Shown here piece after piece: positions 32,610 through 41,735 of a DNA stretch of 64,000 nt. A model generated the notes under the pieces. That model was not told the DNA's origin. It saw only the letters and a list, made by a program, of their open reading frames with translations, and did not search any database. Both the position numbers and the translations under genes were made by a program. How positions within the stretch are numbered: position 1 is the stretch's first letter; each line of letters opens with the position of its first letter. This DNA comes from JAHRAW01 sp028066695 (GTDB lineage: Bacteria; Pseudomonadota; Gammaproteobacteria; Arenicellales; Poriferihabitantaceae): contig OY734803.1 in the NCBI GenBank assembly GCA_963457535.1, positions 1,984,001 through 2,048,000 of the forward strand, read 5' to 3'.

Positions 32610-35600
32610 ATGTTCCAAAACATGTTTCAAAGCAAGAGCGGCGGCGCCGGGAAAGCGCTGCGATTTTTCATCGCAGGAACCGCGCTGGCATTGATCGGAT
32701 TGCAGGCCGCGCAGGCGCAAAACCGGCCGGCCGGCGCGCCGACAATCACCCATATGAGGAGCCTTGCCGGAGGCGGTTTGTGGATTTTTTACGAGCCGCC
32801 CGCCGACCTCGGCGAGCCGCCGGCCACGGAAGTCCGCATTCGCGCCACCAGGCCCCACGACGGCAGTCACATCAGTTCCGGCGGCGCGGGCGGCCAGGTC
32901 CGCTCGGTGAACGCCGAAAATGTTGTGACGCCCACCGCGGACGGGCATCTGTGGACATGGAATCACAACAACAACGGCGGAGATATCGTGACTTATGGCG
33001 CGGGCAGCAGCTTTGCCGCCGGCAGCGCCGCGACAGTCCAGATCGCATACACCAACGGCCAGGCGCCGGTCGCTTGGTCGCAGGCGCGGACGGCTGAAGC
33101 CGGAACGCCGAACGAACCAACGAACGTGACGCTCACCGCCGGTCCCGGCGCGTTTCGGGTTGCATGGGTTCCAAGTACGGCATCGTCCTCGGCGACGGTA
33201 ACCGGCTGGCAGGTGCAATACCGCAAATCCGGAACGACCACATACACCCATACCGACATCTCCGACGCGGGCGCCAGGTCGCATACGCAGACCGGGCTTG
33301 ACCCCGAGGCGGAATACGAAGTGCAGGTCGCCGGCACGAACTCGCACGGCACCGGAGTTCTTCCGGCAAATCCGTACACGGTCACCACCCTCGCGGGCTC
33401 CCTCTCCTCGCCCTCCATTCCCCAACGGCCGGTCAATGTAAGCGCGACGCAAAGCGGCAACAGTTTGGTGCTGACCTGGGACGCGCCGTCAAGCGGCCCC
33501 ACGCCGACCGCCTATCAAGTCCGCTGGCGCACCGGCGCGACCAGGAAAGCGCGCGCTGCCGCGGCTTGGAGCAGCCTGGTGCAGGTGACGCAACGCACCC
33601 ACACCATCGCCGGCATTTCCGACTCGGTCCTCTACGAGGTGCAAGTCGCCAGCATCACCAACACGATTTTGGCATTCCCCGCATTCACCGCGTGGGATGT
33701 GGCCCTGTTCGGGCCGGAAATCACCCGGCCCGAAAAGCCCGAAAACCTGACCGCAACGCAAAGCGGCAACAACTTGGAGTTGACCTGGGACGCGCCGGGG
33801 AGCGGCGTGACGGTGTCCACCTACCAAATCCGCTGGCGCACCGGCCCGACCAAAGGCCAGCGAAATGCCTCGGAGTGGAGCAACCCGGTGACGGTGGAGG
33901 GACTCACCCACACCATCCCCGGCATTTCCAACGCGGTTTTTTACCAAGCGGAGGTCGCCAGTCTTACCGACCAACTTTTCACCTTCCCCGAGTTCATCAG
34001 GTGGCAAACGAGGGCCGAAGGGCCGGAAATCACCGCGCCCGAAATTCCCACCAACCTGACCGCGACGCATGGCGACGGCGCCTTGACGCTGAATTGGGAC
34101 CCGCCGGCAAGCGGCGCAACGGTTGGCACTTACCGCGTCCGCTGGAGGAGCGGCAGGACCAAGGTCGCGCGCGATGCCGCGGCGTGGAGCGCGCCGGTGC
34201 AGGTGGAGAATGCGCGCCATTACAAAATTCCCAACATCTCCAACCAGGCGCTCTACGAGGCGCAAGTCGCGAGCATCACCGACGACCTGCTGGTCTTCAC
34301 CGACTTGATTCACTGGCAGACCATGGTGCAATGGCCGGAAATCACCGTGCCCGAACCGCCGCAAAACCTGCGCGCGACGCACAGCGGCGACACGCTGACG
34401 CTTTCCTGGGAGGCGCCGACGAGCGGCGCCACGGTCAGCGGTTACCGCGTCCGCTACCGAACCGGCTCCACTCAAGACTCATTGGAGACCGCGGGTTGGA
34501 GCGCGCCGGTGCAAGCGATCAGCCGCTCGCAATCAATCACCGGCATTTCCACCGGAACCCTGTTTGAGGGGCAAGTCGCGAGCATCACCCCCGCTCTCGC
34601 CACTTTCCCCGATTTCATTGAGTGGGAGACGAGCCTGTTCTGGCCCAGTCGGCCGGCCGGCGCGCCTTGGCTTAGGCCTGATCCGCAGGACGATGGTGTG
34701 GATATCGTCTACACGCCGCCTGCCTTTTTGGGATTTCCGCCGGCCACGGAAGTCCGCGTTCGCTACCGCAGGCCCAATAACGGGGATTGGGGCAACACTG
34801 GCGGCGAGGAGGGCCAGGCCCGTATGGTGACCCCCGGCACGAACGATGTGCCTGGCTTCGCCGGGGGGCTGTGGCAGTGGTCGCTCAACGATGACGGCGG
34901 CATAATCAGGAGTATCGCCGGCGGCATCTTTGGTCCCGGGAACACCTGGGAAATCCAGATGGCATACATCAACGGCCAGACTCCGGTCAATTGGTCGCCG
35001 GTGCGGACGGTGACCGTCGGCGCACCGGGCGAGACGACGAATCTTCGGGTCTTGGGGGGTCCCGGCGCGTTTGTGGCCCAATGGGACGGAAGTCGCGGTC
35101 CCGCCACAACCGACTGGCAAGTGCGCTACCGCAAAAAGGGGGAAACCGCATACACCAGCGTGGAAATCGCCGAGGCGGGCGCCCGGTCGTATGTGCAAAA
35201 CGGACTTGAGCCCGGGACGGAATACGAAGTGCTGGTCGTCGGCACCAACAGTAACGGCACCGGCGTCCTTCCGCTGTCTCCGCGGAGCGTCACCACCGGC
35301 GCCACCGACACGGTCACGCCGCGCAACCTCGCCGCGACGCGCGGCGACGGCGAAGTGACGCTGGCCTGGGACGCGCCGACGGGCGCCGGGCCCTATTCCA
35401 CCTACTCGGTTCGCTTCAAAACCGGCGCCGATGAAACCGCGCTGACCGCGGCCGAATACGGCGACCCGGCCGCCGCGACCGAACTCACCTACGCCATCAC
35501 CGTCGCCAACAACGAGCGTTACGCGGCGCAAGTCGCCGCCCTCAACGACGATGCGCCCGAATTCGTTGCCTGGACGAGCATCCAAAGCGCCGCGCCGGAA

Positions 35601-36215
35601 TTTACCGACGCCGCGTTTGAATTGCCGGGTCTGTATGTGCGCGCCGATGCGTATTCCATAGAGTTTCCGGCGGCGACCAACTCGGATTCCACGCCGATCA
35701 ATTACACGCTCGCCGGTCTGCCGGCAGGTTCCGGCATGGAATTCGCCGCGGACACGCGCATCCTTTCCGGCATCCCGACCGCCGACGCGGTCGCCGCCGG
35801 CGCGGGGGTGCTGACTTACACCGCGACCGACTCCACCGCGTTTTCCGTGGAACAGCAAATCCCCGTCCGTTTCGGCGCATTTGATATGGATGTGGACGAC
35901 AGCGGAACGGTGGACAACCGCGACAGCGTTCTGGTCGCGCGCTATTTGCTCGGCGTAACCGGCGCCGCGCTCACTTTCGGCCAGACCGGCGCCGCGGCCG
36001 AAGATGTCGCCGACAAAATCGCCGCCGGCAAAGCCGACGCGTCCGGGCATTTGGATGTGGACGGCGACAATGACACCGACGCCGATGACGGCATTTTGAT
36101 AACGCGCTACATGTTCGGTCTGCGCGGCGCGGCGCTGGTGGCGGGCATCGGCGATTTGGAAGAAAGCGACGCAAGCGGCATTGAGGCGAAAATCGCCGCG
36201 TTGCCATCGCCGTAG
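32610..36215 (+). CDS. Large secreted FN3/dockerin-like protein with RPAGAP modules (1201 aa)
   Basis: A 1201-residue exported protein with a signal peptide (core FFIAGTALALIGLQAAQAQ, cleavage near residue 36). It is built as: RPAGAP module 1 (about 39-163), an FN3 unit (about 165-265), four tandem FN3 units of 103-104 residues (about 270-680), RPAGAP module 2 (681-805), two FN3 units, a cadherin/putative-Ig-like unit (about 1000-1090) and two dockerin-like calcium loops (DVDDSGTVDNRDS near 1093, DVDGDNDTDADDG near 1149). It ends in SDASGIEAKIAALPSP, shared with its downstream paralogue. No enzymatic domain is recognised; it is probably surface-exposed or released and adhesive. Both its own promoter and a strong ribosome site are present. 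Confidence 0.85.
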   Translation: MFQNMFQSKSGGAGKALRFFIAGTALALIGLQAAQAQNRPAGAPTITHMRSLAGGGLWIFYEPPADLGEPPATEVRIRATRPHDGSHISSGGAGGQVRSVNAENVVTPTADGHLWTWNHNNNGGDIVTYGAGSSFAAGSAATVQIAYTNGQAPVAWSQARTAEAGTPNEPTNVTLTAGPGAFRVAWVPSTASSSATVTGWQVQYRKSGTTTYTHTDISDAGARSHTQTGLDPEAEYEVQVAGTNSHGTGVLPANPYTVTTLAGSLSSPSIPQRPVNVSATQSGNSLVLTWDAPSSGPTPTAYQVRWRTGATRKARAAAAWSSLVQVTQRTHTIAGISDSVLYEVQVASITNTILAFPAFTAWDVALFGPEITRPEKPENLTATQSGNNLELTWDAPGSGVTVSTYQIRWRTGPTKGQRNASEWSNPVTVEGLTHTIPGISNAVFYQAEVASLTDQLFTFPEFIRWQTRAEGPEITAPEIPTNLTATHGDGALTLNWDPPASGATVGTYRVRWRSGRTKVARDAAAWSAPVQVENARHYKIPNISNQALYEAQVASITDDLLVFTDLIHWQTMVQWPEITVPEPPQNLRATHSGDTLTLSWEAPTSGATVSGYRVRYRTGSTQDSLETAGWSAPVQAISRSQSITGISTGTLFEGQVASITPALATFPDFIEWETSLFWPSRPAGAPWLRPDPQDDGVDIVYTPPAFLGFPPATEVRVRYRRPNNGDWGNTGGEEGQARMVTPGTNDVPGFAGGLWQWSLNDDGGIIRSIAGGIFGPGNTWEIQMAYINGQTPVNWSPVRTVTVGAPGETTNLRVLGGPGAFVAQWDGSRGPATTDWQVRYRKKGETAYTSVEIAEAGARSYVQNGLEPGTEYEVLVVGTNSNGTGVLPLSPRSVTTGATDTVTPRNLAATRGDGEVTLAWDAPTGAGPYSTYSVRFKTGADETALTAAEYGDPAAATELTYAITVANNERYAAQVAALNDDAPEFVAWTSIQSAAPEFTDAAFELPGLYVRADAYSIEFPAATNSDSTPINYTLAGLPAGSGMEFAADTRILSGIPTADAVAAGAGVLTYTATDSTAFSVEQQIPVRFGAFDMDVDDSGTVDNRDSVLVARYLLGVTGAALTFGQTGAAAEDVADKIAAGKADASGHLDVDGDNDTDADDGILITRYMFGLRGAALVAGIGDLEESDASGIEAKIAALPSP
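33447..34650 (+). repeat. Four tandem FN3-coding repeats (period 309, 309, 312 bases)
   Basis: The start of each unit, encoding a NLxATxxGxxLxLxWDxP pattern, recurs at 33447, 33756, 34065 and 34377. The equal spacing (103, 103 and 104 codons) and strong DNA similarity (ACGCAAAGCGGCAAC at the first two) point to recent tandem duplication inside the gene. Each unit ends with a VASIT...F...W linker. Confidence 0.75.
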
Positions 36216-36224
36216 TTAACATGA

Positions 36225-36252
36225 CGGCGGCGGGGAATTGACACCGCCGCCG
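36225..36252. repeat. Inverted repeat enclosing the -35 element of the next promoter
   Basis: CGGCGGCGG (36225-36233) and CCGCCGCCG (36244-36252) are perfect inverted copies with a 10-base loop that contains the TTGACA -35 hexamer. It starts nine bases after the preceding stop codon. It could be an operator, a terminator for the upstream gene, or both. Confidence 0.55.
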
Positions 36253-36266
36253 CGGGCGGGTAGAAT
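36238..36266 (+). promoter_or_regulatory. Strong sigma-70 promoter for the second FN3 paralogue
   Basis: TTGACA (36238-36243), a 17-base spacer and TAGAAT (36261-36266) form a near-consensus promoter. The start would be near 36273, about 45 bases before the ATG at 36318, which has a GGAG ribosome site. Confidence 0.7.
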
Positions 36267-36317
36267 TCCGCGCGGATTTGCCGTTTTTCTGTGCGTATTC
36301 ACTTTCGGAGAAACTCC

Positions 36318-39300
36318 ATGCGGAAAAAACAAGTTGGCGGCGCGAACCGGGCGCCGCAAAATTTCCTTGGAAAAACCGCGCGTGGCGCCTTGTGCGCCGC
36401 GGCGCTGCTGTTTTTGTGCGGGGGAGGGCAGGAAGCCGCCGCGCAAACGCAAAATCGTCCGGCCGGCGCGCCGACTATTTGGTCGGTGGTGACCAGCACG
36501 GGAAGCACGGAAATTCATTATAGGCCGCCTTCCGATTTGGGCATGCCGGCGGCGACCGAGGTGCGCGTGCGCTTCCGCGAACCGGGCAGCAGTTCATGGG
36601 CGAATACCGGCGGCGCAAACGGGCAGCTCCGCGGCAATGTACCCACCCACAACATTTTGGTCGGCGGGCCCGGCGGGTTGGAGAAGTGGTCGCATAATGC
36701 ATCCGGCGGAAAAATCACCACGGTCGCCGGCGGCAATTTCGCCGTCGGCAAAACCTGGGAAATTCAGATGGCATACACCAACGGGCAAACCCCGGTGGCC
36801 TGGTCGCCGGCGCGGACTTTTACCACCGGCACGCCGCGCGCCGTGCAGACGCGAACGATAGAGGCGGCGCCCGGCGGGTTTCTGGTGAAATGGACTCCCA
36901 ATCCGAACGGGCCGGCGGCGACTTCGTGGAAAGTGCAATACCGCCAAGGCAGTTCGGGCGCATACACCGACGTGGACATCTCCGATGCGTCCGCGCGCGG
37001 GCACTACCAGTCCGGGCTTACTTCCGGGCAGTCGTATCAGGTGCAGGTGGCCGGCGTGAACTCAAATGGCACCGGCGTGTTTGCGCCGACTCCGCTGAGC
37101 ATTGCCGCCGGCGCCGGCGAGGGGGTGGAGCCGCCGACAAATCTCCGCGCGGTGGCGCTGCGCAACAACGAACTGCAGTTGGCGTGGGACGCGCCGGCGA
37201 GCGGCGGGACGGTCGCCACATACCGCGTGCGCTGGAAGAGCGGCGCCGATGCGGCCGCGCGCACCGCCGCGAGTTGGAGCGACGCGGTGCAGGTGGTGGA
37301 CGCGCGCGCCCACACCGTTACCGGCATTCCCGAGACGCATTATTACGCGGCGCAAGTCGCCAGCATTGACGCGTTTCTGGCCGCCAATCCTTCGGGTATT
37401 CGCTGGGAGACGCTGGAAGGTCCTCCGACTCTTCCGGGACATCCGGCAAATCTGACCGCAACCTACAACGCTTCCGCGCAAACAGTGGCGCTCGCCTGGG
37501 ACGCGCCGAGCGGCGGCGGAGTTTCCACTTATCAAGTGCGCTGGAGAAAAGTATCCACCAGCTTTGCGGATTTGGCGGCGGCCGACTGGAACGCGCCGGT
37601 GCAGGTGACCAATCGCGCCTACACCATCACCGGCGTCGCCGCCGGGGATTTTTACCAGGCGCAGGTGGCCAGCATCACCGACGACCTTCTCATCCACCCC
37701 GGATTTATCCGCTGGATGACGCAGGTGGAAGGTCCGCTGCGCCCGGCCGGCGCGCCGCGGATTTTTTCGCTGGCGACCAACTCCGGCCACTTTCAGGAAA
37801 TCCACTATTCGGCGCCTTCCGATTTGGGCATTCCGCCGGCGACGGAAGCCCTCCTTCGCTTCCGCAGGGTGAGCGACAACGTATACGGCAATGCCAACAA
37901 CGCCGCCGGCGTGGCGCGCCAAGTGAATTCCGGCACCGATACCGTGAGCGGCCCCGCCGCGAACTATCTTAGTACTTGGCGGCATGGCACAAGCGGCGGA
38001 TACATTCGCACGACGACCGACGCCGACGGCGCTTTTGCCGACGGCAATAGTTGGATCATACAGGTCGCATACAGCAACGGCGAAACCCCGGTCGCCTGGT
38101 CGCCGGAGCGAACCGTTACCACCGGAACGCCGCGCATCACGGCGACGCGCAGCGTCATCGCGGCGCCCGGCGGATTCGCGGTGGAATGGACTCCAAACCA
38201 GCACGGGCCGACGCCCACCGGCTGGAAAGTGCAGTACCGCAAAGTCGGGGAGGGCGCATACACCGACGCCGACATTTCCGACGCAAGCGCGCGCGCGCAC
38301 CGCCAGAGCGGGCTGGAAGCCGGGGCGCGCTATGAAGTGCAGATCGCCGGCGTGAACACGCACGGCACCGGCGTGGTTCCGGCGGCTCCGCTCAGGGTCA
38401 CCGCCGGCGCCGGCGCCCCGGTCAATCCGCCGCGAAACTTGCGCGCGACGCAAAGCGGCAACGAATTGCAAGTGCGCTGGGACGCGCCGGCCGGCGGCGG
38501 AAGCGTCTCCACCTATCAACTGCGCTGGAAATCCGGCGCCGACAAAGCCGCGCGCACCAGCGCGAGTTGGAGCGCTCCGGTTTTGGTGGAGGATGTCTCG
38601 CACACCATCACCGGAATTTCCAATTCGGTTTTTTACGCGGTGCAAGTCGCCAGCATCAGCGATTTTCTTCTGGAAAATCCCTCGCAGATTGCGCGCCAAA
38701 CGCTGGAGGCGCCGGACATCACTCTGCCGCAATTGCCGGCAAATTTGCGCGCAACGCCCAGCGCCGGCGAATTGACTTTTGCCTGGGACGCGCCGGCCGC
38801 CGGGGTTGCGGTGTCCACTTACCAAGTGCGCTGGAAGAACACCGCGGCGCTGGCCGATTTGGACGCGGCGCCGTGGAACACGCCGGCGCAGGCGGAGGGA
38901 CTGCAACTGGTCACCTCGGCGATTCCGGCCGGCCATTTTTACAAGGCGCAGGTCGCCAGCATCACCGACGACCTTCTCGCCCACCCCGGATTTATTCGCT
39001 GGTCGGCGGAGATTGACGGCCCGCTTCGCCCGGCCGGCGCGCCCAGTATTTTTTCGCTGGCGGTGCACTCCGGTTTTGTGGAAATCCACTACTCGCCGCC
39101 GGCCGACCTCGGCAAACCGGAGGCAACGGAAGTGCGCATTCGCTACCGCGACCCGGCCACCGGGAACTGGGGAAATGTCGGCGGCGCCGACGGGCATCTG
39201 CGCGCGGTGAGCGGCACCAACTCTGTGGACGACAAAAGCGGCGGACTGAATGTATGGCGGCACGCCGCAAGCGGCGGCGACATCCACACGCTCGGCACCG

Positions 39301-40583
39301 GCAATTTTGTCGCCGGAAAAACCTGGGAAATTCAGATGGCATACACCAACGGGCAAACCCCGGTCAATTGGTCGGTGGCGCGCCCGGTCACCATCGGCGC
39401 GCCGCGGGTTGCCAACACCCGCTCCATCACCGCGATTCCCGGCGGATTTCGGCTGAACTGGACCGCAAACATGCACGGGCCGGCGGCAACCGGCTGGCGC
39501 GTGCGCTACCGCAAAGTCGGGGAGAGCGCGGACAAAGACAACGTCGTCAATATCGCCGACGCCGGCGCCGTTTCGTATGCGCAAAGCGGGCTGGAAGCCG
39601 GCGTGCGCTACCAAGCGCAGGTCCTCGGCACCAACCAGCGCGGCGCCGGCGTTGTTGCGGTAACTCCGCTGGTCGTTACCCCTCTCGCCGCCACTTCATC
39701 CGCATCGGGCGGGCTCAGCGCGCAGCGCGGCGAAAACGGCGTAACGCTGAATTGGATCGCGCCGGCCGGCGCCGCGGGCGACGCCACTTATGCAATCCGC
39801 TGGAAAAAAGGCGCCGGTGAAGCCGCGCTGAATGCGGCCTCTCTCAGCGATCCGCCGGTGGAGGTCGACGATGCGCTCACTTACACCATCGCCGGCATCG
39901 CCGCCGGCGAGCGCTATGAGGCGGAGGTTTCCACCGGGAGCGTCCGCTGGTCGGTGCGAAGCGCCGCGCCGGCGCTTGCCGCGGTCAAGTTGCCGACGCT
40001 GTACCGGCGCAGCGCGCCGTATAACATCACGATGCCGGAGGCGGTCAGCCCGGATTCCAGCGCGCTCACCTACGAACTGGAGGATTTGCCGGGCAATTTC
40101 GGTTTGGAGTACGCCGTGCAGACGAGCATCATGTCCGGCCTCCCCAACGCCGCCGCCATCACCGCCGGCGAGACGGCGCTGGTGCTGAAAGTAACCGACT
40201 CCACCGGCTTTTCCGTGTCGCAGGGGTTTTCGCTGCGCTTCGGCGAGTTCAACATGGATGTGGATGAAAGCGGGGCGGCCGACTCGCGCGACGGAATGAT
40301 GCTCGCGCGCGGCTTGCTCGGCGTCAGCGGAGACGCGCTCACCGCCGGTTTGAGCGCCGGCGACGGCGATACTGCCTTCAGCAAAATTGACGCCGGAAAA
40401 ATTGATACGAGCGTGGACATGGATGTGGACGGCGACAGCAACACCGACGGCGACGATGGCATTTTGATCGCGCGATACATGCTCGGCCTGCGCGGCGCCG
40501 AGTTGGTGGACGGCATCGGCAGTTTGCAGGAAAGCGACGCCAGCGGTATTGAGGCGAAAATCGCCGCGCTGCCATCGCCATAA
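36318..40583 (+). CDS. Large secreted FN3/dockerin-like protein with RPAGAP super-repeats (1421 aa)
   Basis: A 1421-residue exported paralogue of the preceding protein. The signal peptide core is ALCAAALLFLCGGGQEAAAQ (about residues 24-43); an internal cysteine at 34 makes a lipoprotein possible, but no clear lipobox aspartate/glycine context is convincing. RPAGAP modules start at residues 47, 475 and 904, giving an exact super-repeat of 428-429 residues: module, FN3, FN3, FN3. The third copy continues into one FN3 unit, a putative-Ig-like unit and two dockerin-like loops (DVDESGAADSRDG near 1313, DVDGDSNTDGDDG near 1369), and ends in SDASGIEAKIAALPSP. The ATG at 36318 is chosen over 36291 because GGAG precedes it. 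It has its own near-consensus promoter. Confidence 0.85.
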   Translation: MRKKQVGGANRAPQNFLGKTARGALCAAALLFLCGGGQEAAAQTQNRPAGAPTIWSVVTSTGSTEIHYRPPSDLGMPAATEVRVRFREPGSSSWANTGGANGQLRGNVPTHNILVGGPGGLEKWSHNASGGKITTVAGGNFAVGKTWEIQMAYTNGQTPVAWSPARTFTTGTPRAVQTRTIEAAPGGFLVKWTPNPNGPAATSWKVQYRQGSSGAYTDVDISDASARGHYQSGLTSGQSYQVQVAGVNSNGTGVFAPTPLSIAAGAGEGVEPPTNLRAVALRNNELQLAWDAPASGGTVATYRVRWKSGADAAARTAASWSDAVQVVDARAHTVTGIPETHYYAAQVASIDAFLAANPSGIRWETLEGPPTLPGHPANLTATYNASAQTVALAWDAPSGGGVSTYQVRWRKVSTSFADLAAADWNAPVQVTNRAYTITGVAAGDFYQAQVASITDDLLIHPGFIRWMTQVEGPLRPAGAPRIFSLATNSGHFQEIHYSAPSDLGIPPATEALLRFRRVSDNVYGNANNAAGVARQVNSGTDTVSGPAANYLSTWRHGTSGGYIRTTTDADGAFADGNSWIIQVAYSNGETPVAWSPERTVTTGTPRITATRSVIAAPGGFAVEWTPNQHGPTPTGWKVQYRKVGEGAYTDADISDASARAHRQSGLEAGARYEVQIAGVNTHGTGVVPAAPLRVTAGAGAPVNPPRNLRATQSGNELQVRWDAPAGGGSVSTYQLRWKSGADKAARTSASWSAPVLVEDVSHTITGISNSVFYAVQVASISDFLLENPSQIARQTLEAPDITLPQLPANLRATPSAGELTFAWDAPAAGVAVSTYQVRWKNTAALADLDAAPWNTPAQAEGLQLVTSAIPAGHFYKAQVASITDDLLAHPGFIRWSAEIDGPLRPAGAPSIFSLAVHSGFVEIHYSPPADLGKPEATEVRIRYRDPATGNWGNVGGADGHLRAVSGTNSVDDKSGGLNVWRHAASGGDIHTLGTGNFVAGKTWEIQMAYTNGQTPVNWSVARPVTIGAPRVANTRSITAIPGGFRLNWTANMHGPAATGWRVRYRKVGESADKDNVVNIADAGAVSYAQSGLEAGVRYQAQVLGTNQRGAGVVAVTPLVVTPLAATSSASGGLSAQRGENGVTLNWIAPAGAAGDATYAIRWKKGAGEAALNAASLSDPPVEVDDALTYTIAGIAAGERYEAEVSTGSVRWSVRSAAPALAAVKLPTLYRRSAPYNITMPEAVSPDSSALTYELEDLPGNFGLEYAVQTSIMSGLPNAAAITAGETALVLKVTDSTGFSVSQGFSLRFGEFNMDVDESGAADSRDGMMLARGLLGVSGDALTAGLSAGDGDTAFSKIDAGKIDTSVDMDVDGDSNTDGDDGILIARYMLGLRGAELVDGIGSLQESDASGIEAKIAALPSP
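36456..39026 (+). repeat. Two copies of a 1.28-kb coding super-repeat
   Basis: Copy 1 is 36456-37739 (1284 bases) and copy 2 is 37740-39026 (1287 bases); a third, partial copy begins at 39027. Each encodes an RPAGAP module and three FN3 units, ending in ASITDDLL-HPGFIRW. The unit length is kept to within one codon, indicating duplication of whole multi-domain blocks. Confidence 0.8.
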
Positions 40584-40611
40584 CCGGGCGGTTCGGCCGG
40601 CGGCGGGGAAC

Positions 40612-41688
40612 ATGACTTCCATTCCGTCAAAAATGCGCGCCGTCGTGCTGACCGGGCACGGCGGCATGGACAAGTTGGAGTTTCACGCCGACTGGCCGGT
40701 TCCCGCGCCGGCCGAAGGCGAAGTGCTGATTCGCGTTCATGCATGCGGCCTGAACAACACCGATGTGAACACGCGCACCGCCTGGTATTCGCAAAGCGGC
40801 GGCGCGGACGGCGCCGACGCGGCATGGGGCGGCGGCGCGCTCGCATTCCCGCGCATACAAGGCGCCGATGTCGCCGGCACGGTGGTCGCGGCCGGCGCCG
40901 GCGCGGACGCAAAATGGATCGGCCGGCGCGTCCTGATTGACCCGTGGCTGCGCGACTGGAACGCGCCGGACGACCTCGGCAAATACGGCTACTTCGGCTC
41001 GGAATGCGACGGCGGATTCGCCGACTACGCGACGGTGGACCAGCGCCAGGTGCACGCGGTGGATTGCGACTTAAGCGACGCGGAACTCGCCACTTTCGCC
41101 ACGCCCTGCGTTACCGCCGAAAACATGCTGCGCCTCGCCGGCGTCGGCGCCGGCGACACCGTGCTGGTGCCGGGCGCGTCCGGCGGAGTCGGCTCGGCAT
41201 TGATTCAACTCGCGCACCGCCGCGGCGCGCGCAGCGTCGCGATGTGCGCCGCCGGCAAAACCGATGCGGTCGCCGCGCTGCGCCCGGCCGCGGTGCTGCC
41301 GCGCGCGCCGGCCGATTTAAAAGCCGAGTTGCGAGATGCCATCGGCGCCGAGGAAGTGAGCGTGGTCGCCGATGTGGTCGGCGGCGCTCTCTGGCCCGAT
41401 TTGATCGGCGCGCTTTCGCGCGGCGGCCGCTATGTCTGCGCCGGCGCCATCGCCGGCCACATGACGGAATTTGACCTGCGCCCGTTTTACCTCCGCAGCC
41501 TGACCTTCCACGGCGCGGCCGCCGCCCCGCCCGGCGTATTCGCCGATGTCGCCGGCTGCATTGAACGCGGCGAAATTCAACCGCTGCTGGCAAAAACCTT
41601 CCCGCTAAAAGACCTGCACGCGGCGCAGCAGGCGTTTATGGACAAGAAGCACACCGGCAATATCGTCGTGACCATGGAGGCGGACTGA
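40612..41688 (+). CDS. MDR-family oxidoreductase (quinone reductase / alcohol dehydrogenase-like)
   Basis: A 358-residue medium-chain dehydrogenase/reductase. The GroES-like N-terminal domain shows GEVLIRVHACGLNNTDVNTRTAW and GADVAGTVVAAGAGA. The Rossmann domain shows the nucleotide motif VPGASGGVGSALIQLAHRRGA and later GRYVCAGAIAG. The usual catalytic and structural zinc cysteines are not evident, favouring an NADPH-dependent, zinc-free quinone or enone reductase. It starts 28 bases after the FN3 gene and is the last accessory gene before secD. Substrate unknown. Confidence 0.83.
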   Translation: MTSIPSKMRAVVLTGHGGMDKLEFHADWPVPAPAEGEVLIRVHACGLNNTDVNTRTAWYSQSGGADGADAAWGGGALAFPRIQGADVAGTVVAAGAGADAKWIGRRVLIDPWLRDWNAPDDLGKYGYFGSECDGGFADYATVDQRQVHAVDCDLSDAELATFATPCVTAENMLRLAGVGAGDTVLVPGASGGVGSALIQLAHRRGARSVAMCAAGKTDAVAALRPAAVLPRAPADLKAELRDAIGAEEVSVVADVVGGALWPDLIGALSRGGRYVCAGAIAGHMTEFDLRPFYLRSLTFHGAAAAPPGVFADVAGCIERGEIQPLLAKTFPLKDLHAAQQAFMDKKHTGNIVVTMEAD

Positions 41689-41726
41689 GGCGACGGCTTT
41701 CCGCGCGGCACTACTTGGCGCCGATG

Positions 41727-41735
41727 TGCTACACT
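41727..41735 (+). promoter_or_regulatory. Extended -10 promoter candidate for secD
   Basis: TGC followed by TACACT (41730-41735) lies in the 125-base gap before secD. No -35 of quality is visible. Because secDF no longer follows yajC, a separate promoter is needed here. Confidence 0.4.

Noticed and set aside
33447..34650. Regularly spaced repeats considered as a CRISPR array
   Set aside because: The period is about 309 bases and the repeats are in-frame FN3 coding units, with no short identical repeats and no cas genes nearby.
36318..36440. Lipoprotein signal in the 1421-residue protein
   Set aside because: A cysteine occurs in the hydrophobic core (LFLCGGGQ), but the residues before it and the continuing Ala-rich stretch ending AAAQ fit ordinary signal peptidase I cleavage as well or better; left unresolved rather than claimed.
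37062..39614. An 850-codon open frame on the minus strand inside the second FN3 paralogue
   Set aside because: Its translation is Arg/Gly/Ala/Val-rich with no domain, and it mirrors the codon structure of the plus-strand gene, which has a signal peptide, recognisable domains and its own promoter. High GC content keeps antisense frames open.
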